DNA of 64,000 nt from Volutella citrinella (GCA_034401135.1 JAWZSP010000001.1:6634001-6698000); one strand, 5' to 3'; shown: positions 10,435 through 22,119, counted from the stretch's first letter. Numbers and translations are program-made. Notes: generated from the sequence alone by a model not told the origin.

Positions 10435-11696
10435 ATGGCGACATGGTCTCGCGAGGGCCTAACGGTCGACGTCGTGGCAAGATTTGTGCGGAAGACCGCA
10501 CTCAACCCGTGGGTCACGGTCCCAATTACCGCAGTTGTGGCTGGCTATCTCCCGAAGGCAGATGTACTGGCGCTTCCATTCCTGGCGGGCACCAATCTTG
10601 CAATCCCGCAGCCTATTTCTGACCGTCGGCTTGCGCTGGGCTTGTGGGCTGCTGCAAGCATCTGCATCTCCATCAACGAGTGGCTCACCAAGATGTCCGC
10701 GAATAACTGGACTAGAACGACCCAAACGGATTGGGTGTGGGAAAAGGAGATCGTCGTAATCACTGGTGGTAGTGGGGGCATCGGCGCGAGCATCTCCCAG
10801 CAACTCCTCGCCAGGAATCCGAAGACATGTATCGTCATCGTCGACTGCATTGCTCTCACTTGGAAGCCCCCGCCAGGAACTGTGGTCCACTACTACCAGT
10901 GCGACCTTAGTAGCTCAACAGCTATAAAAGATCTATCTTCACGCATCAGGTCTGAAGTTGGGCACCCCACGGTTCTGGTGAACAACGCTGGTTTATGCCG
11001 GGGATCAACAGTGGTAGAAGGGACCTACGGCGATGTGGAACTGACGATCCGAACCAACCTCGTGGCACCCTTTCTTCTCTGCAAAGAATTCCTGCCACAC
11101 ATGGTCAAGACAAACCATGGGCATATCGTCAATGTGAGCTCAATGAGTTCCCTGATCCCACCTGCTGGGGTTGCAGACTACGCAGCGACCAAAGCCGGCA
11201 TCACCGCCCTTCACGAGGCAAGCCACCGATTACCGTCTCCTGCCCTCAACTACTAACGACATCTCTTGATTTGTAGGCGCTGCAACTCGAGCTGAAGAAC
11301 ATGCATCACGCCCCCAAAGTCCGCCTGACCCTTGGTATCCTCAGTTTCACCAAGACACCTCTCTTCAAGGGGGAGACTCGCCAATCTCATTTCCTGTTCC
11401 CACTCCTCGACGTGGACACAGTTGGCGAAGCTTTCACGGATGGTCTCTACAGCGGAATGGGTTGCACCATCTTCCTTCCGGGTATCATGCGCTACGTAGC
11501 GATGTTGGTGAGTCGAATGTCGTTCTGTATTTGGTCATAGACCTCTTGTTCACATGTTTCGCTGACATCTGACGACGCTTCACAGAGAGCGGCCCCGGAA
11601 TGGGTTTCGAGACTTTCAAGAGAAGGCACTCAGCAGCTTGGCGTCGACTTCAAGGGACGCCAGAAGGTCAATGAAACGACTGGGCGCCTGGAATAG
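10435..11696 (+). CDS. Membrane-anchored short-chain dehydrogenase (RDH10/17-beta-HSD11-like)
   Basis: Exons 10435-11217, 11277-11507, 11586-11696; 374 aa. The first 100 residues contain two hydrophobic segments, then a classical SDR core: cofactor loop TGGSGGIG, DLSS, NNAG, the Ser of NVSSMSS, and the YAATK catalytic pair. This layout matches the fungal relatives of lumenal or lipid-droplet retinol/steroid dehydrogenases; it likely oxidises an alcohol or reduces a ketone with NAD(P). Intron 1 appears to be of the rare GC-AG type: the donor is GAG|GCAAGC, there is a CTAAC branch site, and the acceptor is TTGTAG. Joining gives HEALQLELK, as expected in the family, and no GT donor fits. The substrate is unknown. 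Confidence 0.85.
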
Positions 11697-12966
11697 GTAT
11701 TGTGCAGGAATGAGCTGTGATCCAAAAAGGTAGGATCGCTGTGACGTCGGGTAATAGTCGATGGGTAATTGAGGTAACTGTCACGAGCATCCAATCACGC
11801 AAGCGGCTTCGTAATCGACGGCTAGGACGGCCGTAATTTCGGTCAGCGTTCCGGGCCTAGTGCCCGTTTGTCTGACATGTGCAACTAGTTCAGCGAACTA
11901 GTGGTAGATGCCGAAAGCTTCGCCTTGATCTAAACCGGCTTGGTGCCACACATATGCAATGCAGTCACGACGATTGTCTTATACGATATGCGGCATTTGT
12001 TTTTTTCAGAACCTTGCTTCAGTTTGCTATGAATGAGAGCTTTTCGGCGATTATCTTGTGCCAAAGCTAAGCGTCTCCTCCTAGAGAGACATTAATATCA
12101 GCTCGAAAGCCTGATCCAGAATGACCGATGAATTTTCCTGTCGTCATTCGCCGCCCGCTAGGAGTGACTGCACTACGTACAGATATTTCGCAAGTGAGAT
12201 TGGTATTATTGACTTTCTGCACGTCATGGCCGCCCCTTGGGTGGTGGGTCCATAAAGTTCTTTGCTGAGGGAATAACACACGGCATTCAGTCTGCAGAAT
12301 ATGAAAAGACAAAGATGTATAATTCGCTCGGTTAAACGGATACGATTAGTAGTTACGTGCCCGGTCTAGACCCGTCTGGCAACCTGAGTGTGGCTGAGCA
12401 CTCATGCACCATTGGCAAAGGCAAATAGCCGTGCCCCCCCATTTGCTTGCACCGTAGAATACAATGGAGCCTGGGTGCCGATGAGCCGTTTGACTGATGC
12501 CTTGAAAAAGTTTTCCATTGGGTTACACTTTGTGTACCGTTTCGTGATTCCAAGACATAAACACGCTGCTGGCGACTCTACTTAGCACTAAAACACGTCT
12601 CTTGAAAGATATTCCTCTCCCAACACTCCAAGTTGGTCGTCTTTGCTATCTCGACTGCAGCCATCAAGCAACGCTTGTTTACTACCAACGACCCGACCTC
12701 TCTCATGATTGCCTCCGTGCCATCAGCAACACTGGCGGACTTTACAAACACTGTCCGTCGACCCCGCCTCGACACCTGCTTTCCATCCGCGGAAGAAGTC
12801 TGGCCGCCTTAGAACGACGGCGATTCGCTTGAAACGCTTGCTTCATGTAAGCCAAGTGACCTTCGAAGAGTAGAGCTATCAGATTGTCTATTGTAAGTCT
12901 TAGAAACTCTTGGGTGCAGGGCAGAGACTTACCCTGCTCGCCAGACGTCCTTCAGCTGTCGACAGA
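11697..12966. other. Intergenic, 1.3 kb
   Basis: Spacer between the SDR and the iron permease gene. Only short unconvincing frames. A possible 5'-UTR intron of the permease runs from a GTAAGT at about 12893 to a CAG at about 12919. Confidence 0.4.
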
Positions 12967-14454
12967 ATGAAGTCGATTCTTGAGATTCTCGCTTCGCCTG
13001 GGACAAAGGGCCCGATTGAGGGTGTTGCACCAACGCAGCACGTGGAGCTTGCTTCCAAAGAAACAGGCGAAAACAACATTTCCGTGTCGGCAGCGGCCAG
13101 CAACGTCACGGGTTATGTTGGCAAAGTCCGTGAGCGAGCCTTGGACCGCTGGCTCGACTGGCTCGTTCGGGCTTCTGGTTCGGAGCCTGTTTTCTTGCTC
13201 ATCATCTCCGGCATCCTCATTTGGGTTTTCTTGGGCATTCCGTATGGTCAGAGTGCGCAATGGGCTATCTGCATCTCCAATGTACAGGCTATTCTCAGCT
13301 ATTTCTTTGATTCGCTTCTCATGCGCCAGCAGCTGAATGCGTATGAAGAATCTGTGCGCGATTCGGCGAGCCTGAGATCCCGGAGTATCAGCATTCGGAG
13401 AATGTTACAGGAGGTTCAGAGCAGGACTAAACATCGCCCGACGTGTCCGGATAACACTCAGGCCCTCTGCCAGAACCAGTTTGCAGCCACACTACCGACC
13501 GAGGGTTGGGTAGGCCGAATCACCTCCATTGTTTCCTACGGCAGTGGCCACATCATTACCATCGGCCTATACTGGGTCTGCATCTTCATCTGGATTGGAT
13601 TCGGCGACTACTGCGACTGGAGCGTCGAGTGGCAGCTATACATCAACTCGGCCACGTCTGCCCTGATGGTTGTCATCTTTGCCTTTCTCGCCAACATCCG
13701 AGAGCGCCACAATGCATACATCAAACAATGCCTGCAGTGCATTTTCGAGGTTGATTCCGCCATTGAAGTCAAGTTGCGGGGAATGACGGGCGATGCATTC
13801 CCCAACGAGACGGTAGTTGTGCCCGCTCCAAAGATGAGCAGGATTCAACGGGCGATTTTCTACTATGCAGATCTCGTGGGTACACTCACAGGTGTCGTGA
13901 TTCTCATCGTCTTCATATGCGTGTGGATCGCCATTGGGCCTGTCATGCATTTCAACGACAACTGGTGGCTCTTAATTGGCACATATGCGGGATTGATTGG
14001 TCTCAACGACGGGTACGTCCTGCGCAATGTTCAAAAGAAGTCTGAAGACTATGAAGACGCAGCATTTGCAGAGGTCGACGTTGCAGACAAGGCCATCTTT
14101 GCGGATATCGGTTTGCCCGACCCCTCCCACGACCATGCCCCAAAGGAGACGCTGAATATTCGGTTATCCGCTGCAATGGGCCGTATTTGCGCGCACGAGA
14201 TTACAGTCATTCTCGGAGTTGTTTTGATCGTCGCGCTTCTGGCTGGTGCGAGCGCCATGAAGTGGTCGACGACGGGGCAGCTTCTGTGCAATATCCCGCC
14301 GAGCATTATCGAGTCGTTCTTTATGATGATTCTCATTACTGGTCACAACTTGTCCGAATCGAAGCGGCGCGAGGCTTTTAGTAACCTGTATCGACGACGG
14401 TGGGTACTTTACTCTTACGTTAACTACCAGGCCGTTTCAGGTAGCAGGGCGTAG
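12967..14454 (+). CDS. fet4: Low-affinity iron/zinc permease, FET4 type
   Basis: A 495-residue integral membrane protein starting at the ATG at 12967 (MKSILEILASPGTKGP); the frame is open further upstream but only from a TTG. Several hydrophobic segments occur in pairs (about residues 80-130, 205-265, 305-360, 430-475), with conserved acidic or polar residues next to them, as in low-affinity iron permeases of the yeast Fet4 type. Such proteins import Fe2+, and also Zn2+ or Cu2+, across the plasma membrane. A hydrophilic N-terminal tail of about 75 residues precedes the first membrane segment. The tail after NLYRRR is uncertain: a GTGGGT after the last Arg codons could be a donor, so the true end may differ by a few residues. 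No link to its neighbours is evident. Confidence 0.8.
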   Translation: MKSILEILASPGTKGPIEGVAPTQHVELASKETGENNISVSAAASNVTGYVGKVRERALDRWLDWLVRASGSEPVFLLIISGILIWVFLGIPYGQSAQWAICISNVQAILSYFFDSLLMRQQLNAYEESVRDSASLRSRSISIRRMLQEVQSRTKHRPTCPDNTQALCQNQFAATLPTEGWVGRITSIVSYGSGHIITIGLYWVCIFIWIGFGDYCDWSVEWQLYINSATSALMVVIFAFLANIRERHNAYIKQCLQCIFEVDSAIEVKLRGMTGDAFPNETVVVPAPKMSRIQRAIFYYADLVGTLTGVVILIVFICVWIAIGPVMHFNDNWWLLIGTYAGLIGLNDGYVLRNVQKKSEDYEDAAFAEVDVADKAIFADIGLPDPSHDHAPKETLNIRLSAAMGRICAHEITVILGVVLIVALLAGASAMKWSTTGQLLCNIPPSIIESFFMMILITGHNLSESKRREAFSNLYRRRWVLYSYVNYQAVSGSRA

Positions 14455-14643
14455 GGTTATAGTCAGGATCAGGGCAGGCACATGCAGTTACTTTTCCTGC
14501 CGTTCAGGCTCAAACCCGGGCTGACATCCGCGAGTGTGGCCTCGCTCCCTTCGACGATGTTATCAGGGTCTGTCACTAGTCAGAAATTGATGATGCATAG
14601 ATCAAGCAGGCTACTGTTTTGGCCACGTACAGCTTCATAGTGC

Positions 14644-17319
14644 TTATGGCGTGAATGTCAAACGACCGAGAACTACATTGGCCCTGCCCGCAATCTCCGC
14701 AGACGACTTTCCAACGCTGAATTCGTATTCACCAGCCTCAACGACCCATTCCTGCAGCTCTTCACTCCAGAAGGCAAAGTCGCGTGCTCTGACTGGCACC
14801 TTGACCCGGGTGTTCATTCCTGGCTCGATTGTGACCTTCTTAAAACCCACCAGGTCCTTCAAAGGGTCTGTATATGCAGGGTTACCGCGACCAACGTATA
14901 TCTGTACTGCGGTGGCGCCTTTAACAGTTCCAGTGTTTGAAACAGTAGCCCCAACAACATACTCGTTCTCGGGGAGTTTTGTTACTGCAACATCAGTAAA
15001 TAAAAAGGTCGTATAGGATAGTCCGAAGCCGAAGGGAAAGTTGACTTTGTCGGCGGGAAGTCGGTCAAAATGTCGGTACCCAACAAAGACGCCTTCTTCG
15101 TATCTGACTGTATCGTCGGCTCCTGGGAAGTTGCCGTAGGCTGGACAGTCTTCCAGTCTTTTCGGAAACGTGCACGTCAAGTGACCTTCGGGGTTGTGCG
15201 CCCCAGTCAGGACATCGACAATGGCGTTTCCGGCCTCTTGTCCTGGAAACCATGTCTGCACCAAACCCTGGACCTGGTCCAACCATGGCAGTGCAACGGC
15301 ACCGCCGGTGCTGTTCACGACGATAGTCTTTGGGCAAACAGCTGCGACGGCAGACACGAGGCGGTCTTGGCTGCCATTCTTGGGAAGGAAGAAGCTTGCT
15401 TGGTCTTGGCCTTCGGTCTCCCAGGCAGTATCGTTTCCTGTGAAGACTATCGAGTAGTCTGCGGCCTTGGCGAGTGCCACAGCCTCAGATTGGATATCTT
15501 CGTCGTGTATGGTGGAACACATGCCTCCCAGACGCATACCGACCTGGCCCTCCAAGAAACCAAGGTCGCTAGTGCCGTCGCCTTGAGGTGGAGTGGCATA
15601 GATCTTGATTTGGTATTCTTTCCCCTTTTCCAAATGCATGTCGATGACAGGCACGACGAGTCCTCCAAACAAAAATCCCATCGCGTCGTCGCAGTTTTGA
15701 GTTTGCTCAAGGACCAAGTCGCCATTGATTGTGAACTGGCAAGGACCGAGGCTGGATAGGCTGAAGTAGTACTTGGCCGTCTCCATGGGCCGGAATGTCC
15801 CAACGAGCTCAACCTCCACATTCTCAAGTGCATGGCCATCTAGGAGAGACATCTCAGACTTGTCATATCCGTGCACCGTCTTGGATGGCGTTGTTTTCGT
15901 GCCATCGTCGTCGTAGATATGGTAGGTAAATCCTGGATTGCCTTGGAGATCGACGACATGGTCGACGAGGAGAGGAAGTTGCCGGAAAGTATGAGCACCT
16001 GGGAAAGTCAGAAGATATCATTACGTTAAAATCAGGGGATAGCACCTTTTGAGTGGCTAAACTCGACGTCGTAGCCCTTGAAGGCCGTTTGGAAAGCATT
16101 CCAAGGCGTGACCCTGTAGTGAGGCTTGACCGAAGCACTCCCACCGCCATGAGCAAGGCACTCCTTGGCGTAGCCCAGAAGTGCAATTTTCTTGCCTCGC
16201 ACCATTTCTTCCGTCAACGGAAGTATGTTGTCTTGGTTCTTCAGGAGCACAATGCCCTTCGTTCCAGCCTCTCGAATGAGAGTTGCGTGAGCCGGATTAT
16301 TGATGGCTTCCTCTCCCGGATCCTCGGTGCAAATGGGCTCCTCAAAGCAGTTCAGCTGCTTCAAGAATCGGAGAACACGTCGCGCTCGTTCGTTGATTGT
16401 CGTCTCCAAGATGGAACCATCGCGAACCTTGGCAGCCAACACCGACGGCTTTCTCCAGCGCGTGGGGCCAGGCATCTCGAGATCTGTACCAGCAGTTAAA
16501 GCGTCAATGGTCGAGTTGATGCCGCCCCAGTCGCTCATGACGAGGCCATCCCACTTCCATTCCCCCCGGAGGACCTGCTTCAGCAGAAACTCGTTGGAGT
16601 CAGCATGGTCCCCATTGAGCTTGTTGTAGGCTGTCATAATTGCCCAAGGATCGGCGTTTTTCGTAATCAGCTCGAAAGGCTTGAGATAGATCTCACGCAG
16701 AGCTCGCTCTGAGACAATCGAATTCACGTTGAGGCGCCGCGTCTCTTGTTCATTTGCAGCAAAGTGTTTAACAGCAGCAGATACCCCAGTCGACTGGAGG
16801 CCTTTCACATTAGCAATGCCCATTTGCCCGGTGAGGAAGGGATCCTCAGAGAAGCTTTCAAAGTTGCGGCCGCCCAAGGGGTGTCGATGAATACACACAG
16901 TCGGCCCCAACAGACAGCGGGCTCCTTTGGTCAAGGCCTCTTCGCCTAGCGCAACGCCGATGCGCTGGGCAACTTCGACGTCCCACGTCGAAGCGACGCT
17001 GCACGCGGCAGGGAAGCATGCTGCACTAAATCCGTCTTTGATCTTGCTGCCTCTAGCCCCGTTTGGGCCGTCAGTGAGCTAGATCAAACAGGTGCTACTG
17101 TTAGATGCAAGAAATCTCTCGGCAGAACAATGAGGGCTCACCTTGACGCATGGGACTCCTTTGTCCGGGAGAGGGAATGTCAGCCACGCCTCACTGCCGG
17201 CTAGAAGAGAGATCTGGTGACAAGCACGTTAGCCAAGACAGTCAGCAGCTGGGGGCATAACAGACCTTCTCCTCTAAGCTCAATTTGGACAGTAAAAGCT
17301 CAATGTCGATGTTGGCCAT
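14644..17319 (-). CDS. GH3 beta-glucosidase with PA14 domain
   Basis: Complement of exons 17266-17319, 17142-17213, 16046-17078 and 14644-15998; 837 aa. All junctions keep frame at GT-AG borders. N-terminal GH3 barrel: LTDGPNGARG, HPLGGRNFESFSEDP, KHFAANEQE, and VMSDWGG, whose Asp (about residue 225) is the expected nucleophile. A PA14-like segment lies around residues 390-530, then the alpha/beta sandwich with VFTGNDTAWETEG (acid/base region), and a C-terminal fibronectin-III-like domain (FPFGFGLSYTTF). No signal peptide is seen, so it is probably intracellular like the fungal bglI-type enzymes that split cellobiose or aryl beta-glucosides taken up by transporters. Confidence 0.92.
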
Positions 17320-19399
17320 TGTCAAACAATCCACCTGGACCCGTTTCGGAGCTAACGAGGAATGTATGAATAACTAGTGAGGGAGATGGTTGGAAGAATA
17401 CCAAGTCTATCACCCCAGCTGGACGCTTCCACGGCTCTTATCTATTAAATGCCGTGCTACTTAATCGTGTGGCTCGTTAGGTAATGGCCCGAGCACCGAG
17501 ACTGACATGAAGCTGCCAGCACATGACGAGTGGAGCTCGCTAGGCGCTTCTGCCACTGCAGCGCACTGTCTAGTGGTGTTTTTACAGTAAGGTAGGTGAG
17601 TAAAAGTGTTGATACAGCCCTACCTTTTTTTTATAACTGTATTAAAAATCGTATTACATTGCAATCGACCTCTTAACTTTAATCCAACGGCCGAATATTA
17701 GTATCTGAAGCTCAGACGTTGGAGAATCTGCCAAGACGCTTGAAGTGTGGGGGCTCGTATCACAATACGATAAATCACGGCCCAATTGGAAAGGTGGATG
17801 CTCCGTATTATTCGGCCGAGGTGGGGCTTCGGCGGGGCCGTCCCAGTAACATGGCCTGTATGAAGCGTACGCTCTGGCTTCTTATGTTTCCGCGGAGCTT
17901 GTCTTTCCACTCTTTAATGCGTTTAGTAGCTGGCTTTCCCTACAACAGTACAGGCCGGCCGAGAATCTGGTTTCCCAACTGTCGGGCCCAATCAGTGGCC
18001 AGGCCCACAATTGGGCAGAGGATGCGCATCCCTCTAGGAGAATAGGTGAATGCAGACCCCGCAGCTCTTATAACACGAATGAGCCTCGTTCTCACTAAGA
18101 GCATATTGTGTAAATGACTAGCTTATATAATGACGCATGACCCCTGCAAGAAACGGGGTAAGCACGCACACAATACATCATCATCATTGGATCCGACAAG
18201 TGGTCAGGTTCGAAGTAGCCAAAAATGCGGTCGCCGCAATAAGTAGCTTATTCCTTCTTTCTGCCGGTTATATGGTCTGACACGTCGCAGCTAGGTGAGG
18301 CAAGGTTTAGTGGCTTCCTCTAGCACTGTCGATTGAAGAGTGGCTGACCTTTTATCTCGTATCTCTTATCCGTACACCGGTCCCACTGGCTGCTAGCAAG
18401 GGCGGGGTAAGGCACTAGGGACAACCCAGTTGTTCTGGGCTGGCTCCTGGGTTTATCTGTGGAGGCCCAGGTTCAAGATACAATCTTAATAATCATCGAA
18501 TGAGCCCCTCGGGTTCGTCTGGAGGCCCTGATAATGTCCTTGCAAGTTGATCGTTTGGCAGCATCAATCCTGGCGTGGGATCGAGCAGGGATCATGGAGA
18601 TGATGCGAATGGCCGCTAGTTAGCAACCAAATGATCTCCCTTGTCGGCCACTATCTGTCACTCGGCCCCTCTAGCAAGGTCGCTTGAGACTCTGCTCAGA
18701 AAGAGCGAGACAGTAGCGTGACCCTCCTCTGTGGGTCTCATCAAGGGGTTGGAGGAGCCCGTCTGTCATGCGGGCTAGACTCGTTCACCGTAATTACCAG
18801 CGCCTAGATAAGAACCCCTCCGGCGCCTTATCGTCTCGGCTGCTGCTCCTTGTCTACCCCGCATTCAACCAAGCACCTTGAACTGTTAACAAACGGTTCG
18901 TTCGGCTGTCTAATCTAAAGGGATAGATAGAGTGCTCGGTTAACTTGAGCGCAGAGAGCCTGCAAACAAAGTTACTGACGAACACCTGGTTTGGTATGCC
19001 CAACCCCTCGCAACCTTTGTCAAGGGACTTTGGAGAAGATAATTCCCCTATCTCCGCGCTCCCTTCAGTCCCGTGATAGGCCACGTCCCTAAGAAGTATC
19101 ATATAGCCGCGGGGTTGGCTGGTATGGCCGGGACAACAGTGTTCTCCGAGGCTCATAGTTAAGCGCGGCTGTCATACAGTACCCGACTTATCACTTCTCC
19201 CTATAGTAAGATAGATCATAAAGAGAGTGAATTGAGTAGGAGTTGACGTGCATAGTATGATATCCACCTTGGCAAATTCTACAGTATCGCATCATTCCTT
19301 AATAGCTGGGTTTCTAACTCATTGTTAGAGCCAGACGTCCGTGGTTTTGCTGTACAGATACCAAGACTCAACATGACGGTCTCTCCCTTTCACAACCTC
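17320..19399. other. Gene-poor 2.1 kb region
   Basis: No credible gene. The stretch 17600-18050 contains AT-rich sequence and a broken frame on the minus strand with a charged pattern around 17860-17910 that could be a decayed transposase, but this is too weak to claim. One exact copy of the cluster motif lies at 18800-18810. The remainder has no structure I can explain. Confidence 0.4.
18800..18810 (-). promoter_or_regulatory. Isolated copy of WATCTARGCGC motif
   Basis: Reads TATCTAGGCGC on the minus strand. It is the only exact copy outside the 27-42 kb cluster. It lies 1.5 kb upstream of the GH3 start and downstream of the imine reductase-like gene, so its target is unclear. Confidence 0.4.
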
Positions 19400-20287
19400 C
19401 TAGACCAGCTGGACAAGGCCACTAATCTCGTCATCACCATGCCCCTGCTCAGTTCGCTTCTTGAATAACTCCAGTATCGGCTCCATGAGCTTTCCCGAAA
19501 CACCAAGTTCCTTACTTGTCCTGATGACGTTCTCAAGCGCATGGACCTGCTGGCTGCACTTTGCCCCTTCTCCTTTTGTTACAAAGTCACCCTCATCTAA
19601 CTGTCTCCCTGTGTCAGCGAAGAACCCCTGGGCACTACCAATCACATAGGGAATGAACAGTGTCTTGATGAACCCTTGGATTCCCTCTTCTTTGAACAGA
19701 GACGTCTTCTTAAGCATCGCAACGCTCTGCACAAAGCCCGATGCAACCCCATATAGATTGGCTATGAGGATGAGCTCTAGGAGTGCGGATGCCTCGATGT
19801 CGGTGCCGAGATGCTGGGGTGTTCCAAGAGCTTTCAGAGCTGGTGTGATTTTCTCGAATGTTTCATTCTTGCCGCTGGTTAAGTAGATTCCCTCTGGTAA
19901 GCCGACTTGATGCGGCATGGCTAGAATAGCACCATGGAGGTACTCAGAAAAGCCAGCCTGAGTAGCTGCTTCGACGGACTCATTTGTCAGAGCTGGCGAT
20001 CCAGTGGTAAAGTCGAGGATGGTGCGACCTTTGGTGATGGATGGGTCCAGCTCCTTTAGAACTGCGTGGAGTGCCTCCGGGTTGACGATGACGGCTACTG
20101 TGAGATGGCTTGCTTGGATGCACTCAGCAGCGGTATGAGCAACCATTGCAGCGAGAGCCTCGAGGGGTGCAGCCTTTAAAGTGGTTCGGTTCCAGACTGT
20201 GGTATTCCACCCAGCCTTTATGAATGCCTTTGCAACGGCGGTGCCCATGAGGCCAAGGCCAAGAACAGACACAGACTGGTCAGGCAT
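19400..20287 (-). CDS. Imine reductase-like NADPH oxidoreductase (6PGDH superfamily)
   Basis: Single exon, 295 aa from the ATG at 20287; the frame continues upstream only from a TTG, and the N-terminus at MPDQSVSVLGL matches the family. The Rossmann motif GLGLMG followed by VWNRT indicates NADPH preference. The segments DFTTGSPA, GAILAMP and the helical C-terminal dimerisation domain are those of the beta-HAD/6PGDH superfamily, most like imine reductases, and the length is typical. In bacterial imine reductases a key Asp or Tyr sits in the segment reading ALYDLAL; here the matching stretch is ALLELIL, suggesting Glu. It would reduce a C=N bond in cyclic imines such as pyrrolines. It lies 5.5 kb from the amine-related cluster and its promoter has only degenerate forms of the cluster motif (near 20673 and 20715). 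Confidence 0.78.
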   Translation of the reverse strand: MPDQSVSVLGLGLMGTAVAKAFIKAGWNTTVWNRTTLKAAPLEALAAMVAHTAAECIQASHLTVAVIVNPEALHAVLKELDPSITKGRTILDFTTGSPALTNESVEAATQAGFSEYLHGAILAMPHQVGLPEGIYLTSGKNETFEKITPALKALGTPQHLGTDIEASALLELILIANLYGVASGFVQSVAMLKKTSLFKEEGIQGFIKTLFIPYVIGSAQGFFADTGRQLDEGDFVTKGEGAKCSQQVHALENVIRTSKELGVSGKLMEPILELFKKRTEQGHGDDEISGLVQLV

Positions 20288-20721
20288 TCGTGTTGATGGA
20301 AGAAGTGATAGACAAACGATGAGGGCAAGGAGCAAGTAGACCTAGATTGACCAAACGATGATTCCTAGAATGCCTGTTGTGCTTGAGGAAGTTAACGCAG
20401 TGGCTGAGAGGGTTAATGGCCGTTATATCATGAGGATACTCCGACGGGGCTGGCACGGAGAGACAAGATTCGTTGCTGGGCCTTAGGAGATAGAGTATGA
20501 GAATCTCGAGAATCTCCGTAGCTGTGTGGGATTCAGAGGAGGAAGGCTCTCGTGTTTTAAAAATTGGCTAGAATGCTCCTCTCTCCGCTGGCGGAGCGGA
20601 GATCGTCGTCCGCGGGACCCGGGCTCAGGCCAATCAACTATAAGCCCAAGTGCAGAGTTAATATGGGACGATGGCGCTTATTAGACCTGTTCGCATTCCT
20701 CGGATCCCGGCCGGTGCTTAG
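20288..20721. other. Intergenic, divergent
   Basis: Between the imine reductase-like gene and the nuclease-like gene. Contains GCGCTTATTAGA at about 20674 and TGCTTAGATG at about 20716, degenerate relatives of the cluster motif. No gene. Confidence 0.35.
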
Positions 20722-21991
20722 ATGATTCCTAAGGATGTGTCTGAATTTCTGCCCCTCTATGTCAGGACCCGCGCTAATGCACCGTGCCAAAGAACGTACG
20801 CGGCCACACTGACGCGAAAGCGCCAGAGAATCGATAATCATGATGGCGGAATTGACCTGGAGCTGACCCCCCGACCGCCAGGCTCTGCAGCCTCACAATC
20901 CCAGGAGCCATCGCAATCCCCGTCCTCCTCCAGGCCCTCCCGCTCGTCCCGCTGCCTCTCGCCCAAAAAGCGGCTCATGGGCCTGAGCCTTGCCGATAAC
21001 GGCCTGCAGATCCGACAGCTTAACCTTAATTCCCTGCCCAAAAGGATGGCAGCTCTTCTGCGCAAGATACAAGAAATCTTGCGCAGCTACGATATCCTAC
21101 CCTATAATCGATTCAGCAAGATACTTAAATGGGTTTAAGATAGAGATAGCAATAAGATAGTATGGCGATACTTCTTTATAGTCTTAAGTAAGTCTAATAG
21201 TAGAGGAGGCCCTCTTGATATAGGATCTGGCCAAGGAATGTCACGACGTGGACCACGACGAAGCGGGATGGAACACAGAGGTCCATCATCGCCTTTTGCA
21301 GTCCGTTTTTCGCACACCCGGCTCCACCAAGGGGAACGGTCCATACAACTTCACCGTGGTCACGACTGCGCAGCCAAGCCCCGAGTTCCTCCGGCAGAGC
21401 TCGCCCGCCAAGATGATTGACTTTGGCGTCTTCGCCGACCTCAACGACGACATGGCCGTCCTGGAGGCCCACCGCGAGCTCAGCCGCCATACCCCTACAC
21501 TTTCGGTCAACCATGTAAGCTTCAGGCCGCTGCAGCTCCGGCCCATCGTCCTCAGCATCGAGACTAAAAAGCCCGGCAAGAACCTGGGGACTGCGAACCT
21601 GCAGATGGGCGTTTGGCATGCCGCGCAGTGGTTGTTCCTCACCGCTGCGGCTCGGCTCTCCATACAGCAGCTCCGACAGCCCGCCGCTGGGGCGCAGACA
21701 CAGACACCGTCGGCAATGGAGCAAATAGAGGTGGCTCAGATGGCAGCCGAGCGCGTCAAGCGGCTTCCCTTCCTCCCGGGCGTGGTGGTGCAGGGGCACA
21801 AGTGGTCGCTGGTGCTATCAACCCGAGAGGGAATGCGGACAACGCTCTGGGTGGAGCGTGAGTTTGGCACGACCCAGAGCGTGCAGGACATGTTCAAGGT
21901 GGTCGCCGGCCTGAGGGAGCTGGCTGCTTGGGCGAATAGTATATACATACCCTGGTGGCAGGAAAATATCCTAGACGGATTTAAGCCATAA
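20722..21991 (+). CDS. PD-(D/E)XK nuclease-like fungal protein, possibly decaying
   Basis: Proposed exons 20722-21132 and 21224-21991 (392 aa). The N-terminal part is a disordered Ser/Pro/Arg-rich stretch (residues 25-85) followed by a helical segment. The second part has DEAGWNTEVHHRLL, then a conserved Asp (MIDFGVFAD) and an E-x-K in VLSIETKKPG, the order expected of a PD-(D/E)XK fold. It resembles a lineage-expanded fungal family of unknown function, often near mobile or variable DNA. The intron donor would be GTTTAA, a poor match, though the acceptor (GATATAG) and phase fit; otherwise the gene is interrupted by stops at 21136 and 21221. It could therefore be a pseudogene. Confidence 0.5.
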
Positions 21992-22119
21992 CAAAGGAGC
22001 AGAGTACAAAAAACAACGTCAAGGCTTACATCACCTAGTTTACGTAGAGCAGGTCAGTGAGAGGATGTCCAATTGATACTCAGTGGAACAATGCTATGCA
22101 CACACACACCAAGCGGTCC

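Noticed and set aside
4974..11696. Full patulin/yanuthone-type biosynthetic cluster
   Set aside because: No polyketide synthase, isoepoxydon-type SDR set or GMC oxidase in the window; only the decarboxylase/P450 pair fits.
17600..18050. Transposase relic in the gene-poor region
   Set aside because: A charged pattern on the minus strand is suggestive, but no catalytic triad, terminal inverted repeats or target duplication could be seen.
20288..20335. Longer N-terminus for the imine reductase-like protein
   Set aside because: The extra residues start from a TTG and look like a spurious hydrophobic leader; the ATG at 20287 matches the family start.
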